NCBI GenBank assembly: GCA_023128965.1
Contig: JAGMCY010000186.1
Coordinates: 1 to 9,077 of the forward strand
Origin: Candidatus Aenigmatarchaeota archaeon
GTDB taxonomy: Archaea; Aenigmatarchaeota; Aenigmatarchaeia; QMZP01; QMZT01
Length of the DNA stretch: 9,077 bases
Reading direction: 5' to 3'
Shown piece after piece: positions 6,101 through 9,077 of the stretch (position 1 is the stretch's first letter; every line of letters starts with the position of its first letter). A program made the translations under genes and the position numbers. The notes under the pieces are model-generated. The model saw only the letters and a list, made by a program, of their open reading frames with translations. It did no database searches and was not told the DNA's origin.

Positions 6101-6634
6101 CTATATTCTTTGACCCTTGAATATATAAATGTAACCCCCGATGATCGCCAGGATTATCGCGACCACGAGGACTATGTTCTTCGCCACGAAAGGCAATATG
6201 TATTCTGTGACCCCTATCTTTACCCATCCGAGATACGGGATTATCATTATGACTTTTCCGTGTACTTGTTCGGGATTTATGTGTTTTTCGAACTGGTGCT
6301 GGCTTGTGGTGGCATCACCCTGCGTTTGGAATGAACCGTCAGGGTTTATCTGCTTGATTCTGTGCACTATAGGAATGTCTCTCCCCTCAGCGGAAAAGAC
6401 AATCACGTCGTCTATTTCCAGGAAATTCAGGTAATCCTTAGGATCGCGAACCCCCTGTATTATGAGTATATCGCCCTTATAAAAGGCTGGAATCATGCTG
6501 TTGGATTCGACAGCAACCACAGGCATGTCGGTCGAGAGCGCTTGACCAAGAACGATGTTTATAGTGAAGGCGAGGAATACTCCCAAGAATATGTAAAGCA
6601 AAGTTTCTGTTGTCTCTCCGAAGTTGGTTTTCAT
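6101..6634 (-). CDS. Signal peptidase I, archaeal/eukaryotic Sec11 type
   Basis: The protein (177 residues from the chosen start) removes signal peptides from exported proteins at the outer membrane face. Transmembrane segments lie at about 11-30 and 152-172. The nucleophile is S46 in SNSMIP. H91 in IVHRI replaces the bacterial lysine, marking the Sec11-like Ser-His-Asp class, and D107 in QGDAT completes the set. I chose the ATG at 6634 because AAGGAG (6641-6646) lies six bases upstream and the ATG overlaps the DUF99 stop as ATGA. A further in-frame ATG at 6661 would add nine charged residues and has no clear binding site. The second, C-terminal membrane segment is common in archaeal forms. 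As the general exporter-processing enzyme, it would mature the surface proteins that the nearby glycan genes might decorate. Confidence 0.92.
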   Translation of the reverse strand: MKTNFGETTETLLYIFLGVFLAFTINIVLGQALSTDMPVVAVESNSMIPAFYKGDILIIQGVRDPKDYLNFLEIDDVIVFSAEGRDIPIVHRIKQINPDGSFQTQGDATTSQHQFEKHINPEQVHGKVIMIIPYLGWVKIGVTEYILPFVAKNIVLVVAIILAIIGGYIYIFKGQRI

Positions 6635-7221
6635 GATCTTCTCCTTTTCAGTCCGTTGCATATCAGGTGGGCGACCCTGACCGGTTCGGGCATCACCGAA
6701 TTTACAGAGGTGAGATTTATAATCCTTTCGCTCATGTATTCATCGATCCCGGCGTGCTGATAATATATCGTCTTCCCCCTCTTGAGAACCTTGTTTTTTA
6801 CCTCAAATTCTCGAATGCTCCCAGCCTTCTCCATGAGTCCCCATCTCTTATCGGAATCCGGAAATCTCGAAAGGCTTTTCCTTATCTTCCGCATGTTTGG
6901 TTTTTCACCTATGACGACGATAACGGGTAGTTTGGTTTTTTCGTGAAGTTTGCCTATGTCAACCACGTTGAATCCCCCGAATGTTATGCCGTCCAGCATT
7001 ATTACCCTCAGCTGCTCCCTGTGCTTGCTCCTGTTTATCGCTTTCGCGATCTTCTCAGTCGTATCATTCCCGTCAACCCGTATTTTTGTGGTTATCACGC
7101 CGTCTATCTGAATTCCGCCCCTGCATATAACCCCTACAAGGAGAGTGTGCTTATCTTTGAAGGTGAAGGGAGCGTCATCCCATCCTACAATTCGAATCTC
7201 CGGCTTTATCGTCTTCAACAT
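6631..7221 (-). CDS. DUF99 family protein, endonuclease V-like fold
   Basis: This 196-residue protein belongs to the archaeal DUF99 (UPF0215) family. It has the early acidic motif GWDDAPF (D15-D16), a second conserved Asp in MLDGITFGGFNV (D77), and the typical C-terminal PEPVRVAHL (178-186). The fold is related to endonuclease V, and some databases name the family endonuclease dU; I recall this rather than having checked it. The role would be DNA or RNA repair/processing but is not proven. Start choice is uncertain. ATG at 7221 fits the family N-terminus (KPEIRxxG), while an in-frame GTG at 7233 would add four residues and itself looks like part of a GTGA ribosome binding site. Its stop overlaps the signal peptidase start by four bases. 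It lies 26 bases after rpoL in the same operon. Confidence 0.85.
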   Translation of the reverse strand: MLKTIKPEIRIVGWDDAPFTFKDKHTLLVGVICRGGIQIDGVITTKIRVDGNDTTEKIAKAINRSKHREQLRVIMLDGITFGGFNVVDIGKLHEKTKLPVIVVIGEKPNMRKIRKSLSRFPDSDKRWGLMEKAGSIREFEVKNKVLKRGKTIYYQHAGIDEYMSERIINLTSVNSVMPEPVRVAHLICNGLKRRRS

Positions 7222-7247
7222 ACCATAAGTCACAATTCGAAATTTGC

Positions 7248-7517
7248 CTACCTTTTTGAAACCCTTTTGAATTCCCTTTCGAATTCTTTTGTCTGGTCGA
7301 TTATCATCTGCACTGCGTTGTCCAGTATCTTTTTGGGGTTTTTCGCCCTGACCGTAAATTTTGGTTCAGAAAGATACGGATGTTCTATAATGTACGAAGC
7401 CTGTTTGCCCCCGGCTTTCCACACGTTCTCCCTCAGAAGGTTGAGGAATGTATGGGTTTCGCCACGAACCTCCAGCGAAATCTTCTCGTTGGTCCTCTCC
7501 AAAGCCACCAATTTCAT
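7248..7517 (-). CDS. rpoL: DNA-directed RNA polymerase subunit L (Rpb11-like)
   Basis: At 89 residues it matches archaeal RpoL, which pairs with subunit D to form the alpha-dimer-like assembly platform of RNA polymerase. The signature GETHTFLNLLRENVW (19-33), then ASYIIEHPYLSEPKF (40-54), is the conserved Rpb11/RpoL dimerisation segment (usually DHTLxNLLRE, HPxxxxP). The helical C-terminus from about 61 packs against subunit D. T21 stands where most relatives have Asp, a minor change. The ATG at 7517 has no Shine-Dalgarno motif. A box A at 7541-7550 places the start site close to the ATG, so the message is probably leaderless. It heads the leftward operon followed by DUF99, signal peptidase and TFS, and is divergent from the phosphomannomutase gene. 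Confidence 0.93.
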   Translation of the reverse strand: MKLVALERTNEKISLEVRGETHTFLNLLRENVWKAGGKQASYIIEHPYLSEPKFTVRAKNPKKILDNAVQMIIDQTKEFEREFKRVSKR

Positions 7518-7540
7518 AAGAATTAATTTATAGGGTAAGG

Positions 7541-7550
7541 TATTTAAATG
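7541..7550 (-). promoter_or_regulatory. TATA-box promoter of the rpoL operon
   Basis: CATTTAAATA on the minus strand is a box A centred about 28 bases before the rpoL ATG, implying a leaderless or nearly leaderless message. It shares the 93-base gap 7518-7610 with the divergent promoter of the mutase gene. A closer TATAAATT (7525-7532) is too near the start codon to be the functional box. Confidence 0.55.
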
Positions 7551-7565
7551 ATTTAATATTCCAAA

Positions 7566-7574
7566 CTTTTAAAC
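7566..7574 (+). promoter_or_regulatory. TATA-box promoter of the phosphomannomutase gene
   Basis: CTTTTAAAC is a box A centred about 41 bases before the ATG at 7611. This gives an expected leader of about 15 bases, enough to include the ribosome binding site GAGGGT at 7599-7604, six bases before the ATG. Unlike its divergent neighbour rpoL, this gene therefore appears to have a leadered message. Confidence 0.5.
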
Positions 7575-7610
7575 ATCTTTTGCAATAATTAATAATTCGA
7601 GGGTAAGAGT

Positions 7611-8957
7611 ATGTCTATATTTCGAGCGTATGATATCAGGGGGGTATACCCGGATCAATTAAACGGGGATATCGCATATAAGATAGGTCTGGCCTTCGGA
7701 AAGTTCTTAGGTAAAGGGATAATCGCGCTCGGTATGGATGTCAGGGAGAGTGGCCCTGATCTGAAGGAGAATCTTTTGAAGGGTTTGAGGGAAAGCGGAT
7801 TGAAGGTTATCGATATAGGAATAATTCCGACCCCTGTCCTTTACTTCACCGTCGCTTTCATGGGACTAGACGGAGGCGCTATGATAACTGGATCGCACAA
7901 CCCCAAGGAGTACAACGGGGTTAAGTTGTGCGGGAAGAAAGGGGTTTGTCTTTCGTATGAAACGGGGATAGGAAAAATCGAATCCCTCGTTAAGAAGGGG
8001 GTTGAATCCCCGAATCTTGAAGGGGGATTGACTAAAAAACAGATGGAAAGCGAATACATCAATTTTGTCACCGGCAAGGTCAACTTCAAAAAACCCCTGC
8101 GGGTAGTGATAGATGCGGGTAATGGGGTGGCGGGGAAGGTTTCCTCCGAGATATTTCGAAAGCTTGGTTGCGATGTGATCGAGCTCAACTGCGAACCGGA
8201 CGGGAGATTCCCAAAACATCATCCCGATCCGCTCGTGAGGGAGAATCTGAGAGAACTCCAGGCGAAAGTGAAGGAAGAAAAAGCAGACCTTGGGATAGCG
8301 TATGACGGTGATGGTGATCGCGTGGGATTTGTGGACGAGAAAGGCGAAGTGTTCGAGAACAACAAGGCTTTCGGTCTCATAATCGAAAACCTTCTAGAAA
8401 GGAATCCAGGTAGCAAGGTTATACACGAGGTTCTGTCCTCGAAACTCGTTGAGGATGTGATACGAAAGAAAGGGGGGATTCCCGTGGTTTCAAGGGTGGG
8501 TCATTCCTACATCCAAATGAAGATGTTCGGGGAGAACGCAATTATGGGGGGCGAAACGTCCGGCCATTATTATTTCAGGGAAAGCTACAATTACGATGAC
8601 GGGGTTTTCGGCTCGGTCAAGCTGGCAGAACTCCTTTCAAGGTCGGGCAAACCAATGTCAGAGCTAGGGAAAGAACTTCCTCGCTATATCACCTCTGATG
8701 ACACGAGAGTCCACTGCCCGGACGATAAAAAATTCGATGTGGTAGAGAGCCTTCGAAAGAAATTCGAAGGGATGGGTGAGATGATAACGATTGATGGCGT
8801 GAAAGTCGTTCTTAAGAATTCCTGGTTCATAGTCCGCGCGTCAAACACCCAGCCAGCGTTGGTCTTGAGGTGGGAGGCGAAGGATGAAAAGGAGTTCGAA
8901 AGGCTCGAGGCATTCGTTAAAAAAGAGGTAGAAAGCGAAATAAAGGCTATTTCCTGA
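7611..8957 (+). CDS. manB: Phosphomannomutase/phosphoglucomutase (alpha-D-phosphohexomutase)
   Basis: This 448-residue four-domain alpha-D-phosphohexomutase moves phosphate between C6 and C1 of hexoses. The phosphoserine loop is TGSHNP (S95). The metal loop is DGDGDR (232-237). The sugar-recognition loop is GETSGH (314-319). The phosphate-binding loop is RASNTQP (409-415). The GE(T/M)SGH and SNTxP forms fit the PMM/PGM group rather than GlmM, which has GEQSGH and SGTEP. Mannose-1-phosphate from it feeds GDP-mannose for N-glycans, lipids or the SDR-dehydratase product in this window; glucose-1-phosphate is an alternative. The N-terminal FRAYDIRG, full length and start with a good GAGGGT site show an intact gene. 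Its last 11 bases overlap the end of the convergent truncated gene. Substrate preference between mannose and glucose cannot be read from sequence. Confidence 0.9.
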   Translation: MSIFRAYDIRGVYPDQLNGDIAYKIGLAFGKFLGKGIIALGMDVRESGPDLKENLLKGLRESGLKVIDIGIIPTPVLYFTVAFMGLDGGAMITGSHNPKEYNGVKLCGKKGVCLSYETGIGKIESLVKKGVESPNLEGGLTKKQMESEYINFVTGKVNFKKPLRVVIDAGNGVAGKVSSEIFRKLGCDVIELNCEPDGRFPKHHPDPLVRENLRELQAKVKEEKADLGIAYDGDGDRVGFVDEKGEVFENNKAFGLIIENLLERNPGSKVIHEVLSSKLVEDVIRKKGGIPVVSRVGHSYIQMKMFGENAIMGGETSGHYYFRESYNYDDGVFGSVKLAELLSRSGKPMSELGKELPRYITSDDTRVHCPDDKKFDVVESLRKKFEGMGEMITIDGVKVVLKNSWFIVRASNTQPALVLRWEAKDEKEFERLEAFVKKEVESEIKAIS

Positions 8958-9077
8958 TGTCCTTGAGGATTTTTTCCGCAGAGTCAACTGATATTTTCTT
9001 CTCTCTGATCATCTTCTCCGAGACTTTGTCTGTCTCATCCCCCTTCGCCCCTGCTATCACCGCGATGTTCTTCGCAT
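8947..9077 (-). CDS. C-terminal part of an unidentified leftward gene
   Basis: On the minus strand one frame stays open from the right edge to a TAG at 8949-8947. It gives 42 residues beginning AKNIAVIAGAKGDETD and ending EKILKDIRK. The other two minus frames hit stops early. The piece is lysine/glutamate rich with a probable beta strand (NIAVIAGAKG) followed by helices. I do not recognise the family. The gene is convergent with the phosphomannomutase gene and overlaps its end by 11 bases, normal for compact archaeal genomes. The start lies outside the window. Confidence 0.6.
   Translation of the reverse strand, partial: AKNIAVIAGAKGDETDKVSEKMIREKKISVDSAEKILKDIRK
8970..8975 (+). terminator. 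T6 tract after the phosphomannomutase gene
   Basis: Six T residues on the plus strand begin 12 bases after the TGA stop, a weak archaeal T-run terminator candidate. It lies within the coding end of the convergent partial gene, where it specifies lysine codons on the opposite strand. Confidence 0.35.

Noticed and set aside
6635..6661. Upstream ATG at 6661 for the signal peptidase
   Set aside because: It would overlap DUF99 by 31 bases without a clear binding site, whereas the ATG at 6634 has AAGGAG and an ATGA junction.
6943..7533. Long plus-strand open frame opposite DUF99 and rpoL
   Set aside because: It is antisense to two well-supported conserved genes, its translation shows no recognisable family motif, and it has no promoter-like start.
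1..9077. CRISPR arrays, insertion sequences, tRNA or rRNA genes
   Set aside because: No regularly spaced direct repeats, transposase motifs, tRNA arms or conserved rRNA segments were recognised by eye.

Overview
The window looks like a piece of an archaeal genome. Four genes at 5758-7517 are archaeal information-processing or secretion genes: RNA polymerase subunit L, a DUF99 protein, an archaeal/eukaryotic-type signal peptidase and transcription factor TFS. Promoters are TATA/BRE-like AT boxes about 25-30 bases before starts, and several ribosome binding sites resemble GGTGATC. I cannot fix the lineage; a DPANN or uncultured euryarchaeal-type genome is a guess. No rRNA, tRNA, CRISPR array, insertion sequence or integrase was seen.

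Left part (1-4216), sugar-nucleotide and glycan block. A leftward operon starts near 2290. It encodes a nucleotidyltransferase-HAD phosphatase fusion (HddC-GmhB type), a GHMP sugar kinase (HddA type), and the first codons of another gene cut by the left edge. A divergent rightward operon starts at 2392. It encodes an extended SDR of the GDP-mannose 4,6-dehydratase family, then an overlapping family 2 glycosyltransferase resembling WaaE. A perfect 8-base inverted repeat sits midway between the two divergent promoters. Together these genes read as synthesis of GDP-D-glycero-alpha-D-manno-heptose, possible 4,6-dehydration of it, and transfer of a sugar to a surface glycan.

Middle part (4228-5646). 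A leftward B12-binding-domain radical SAM protein of unknown substrate converges on the glycosyltransferase.

Right-middle part (5758-7517). A compact leftward housekeeping operon runs rpoL, DUF99, signal peptidase, TFS, with a 4-base ATGA overlap between DUF99 and the peptidase.

Right end (7611-9077). A rightward phosphomannomutase/phosphoglucomutase is divergent from rpoL. It supplies hexose-1-phosphate (probably mannose-1-phosphate for GDP-mannose), so it fits the glycan theme. It overlaps by 11 bases the end of a convergent, truncated gene of unknown function.

The most interesting element is the near-complete GDP-heptose module in an archaeal context, with its fused enzyme and candidate shared operator.
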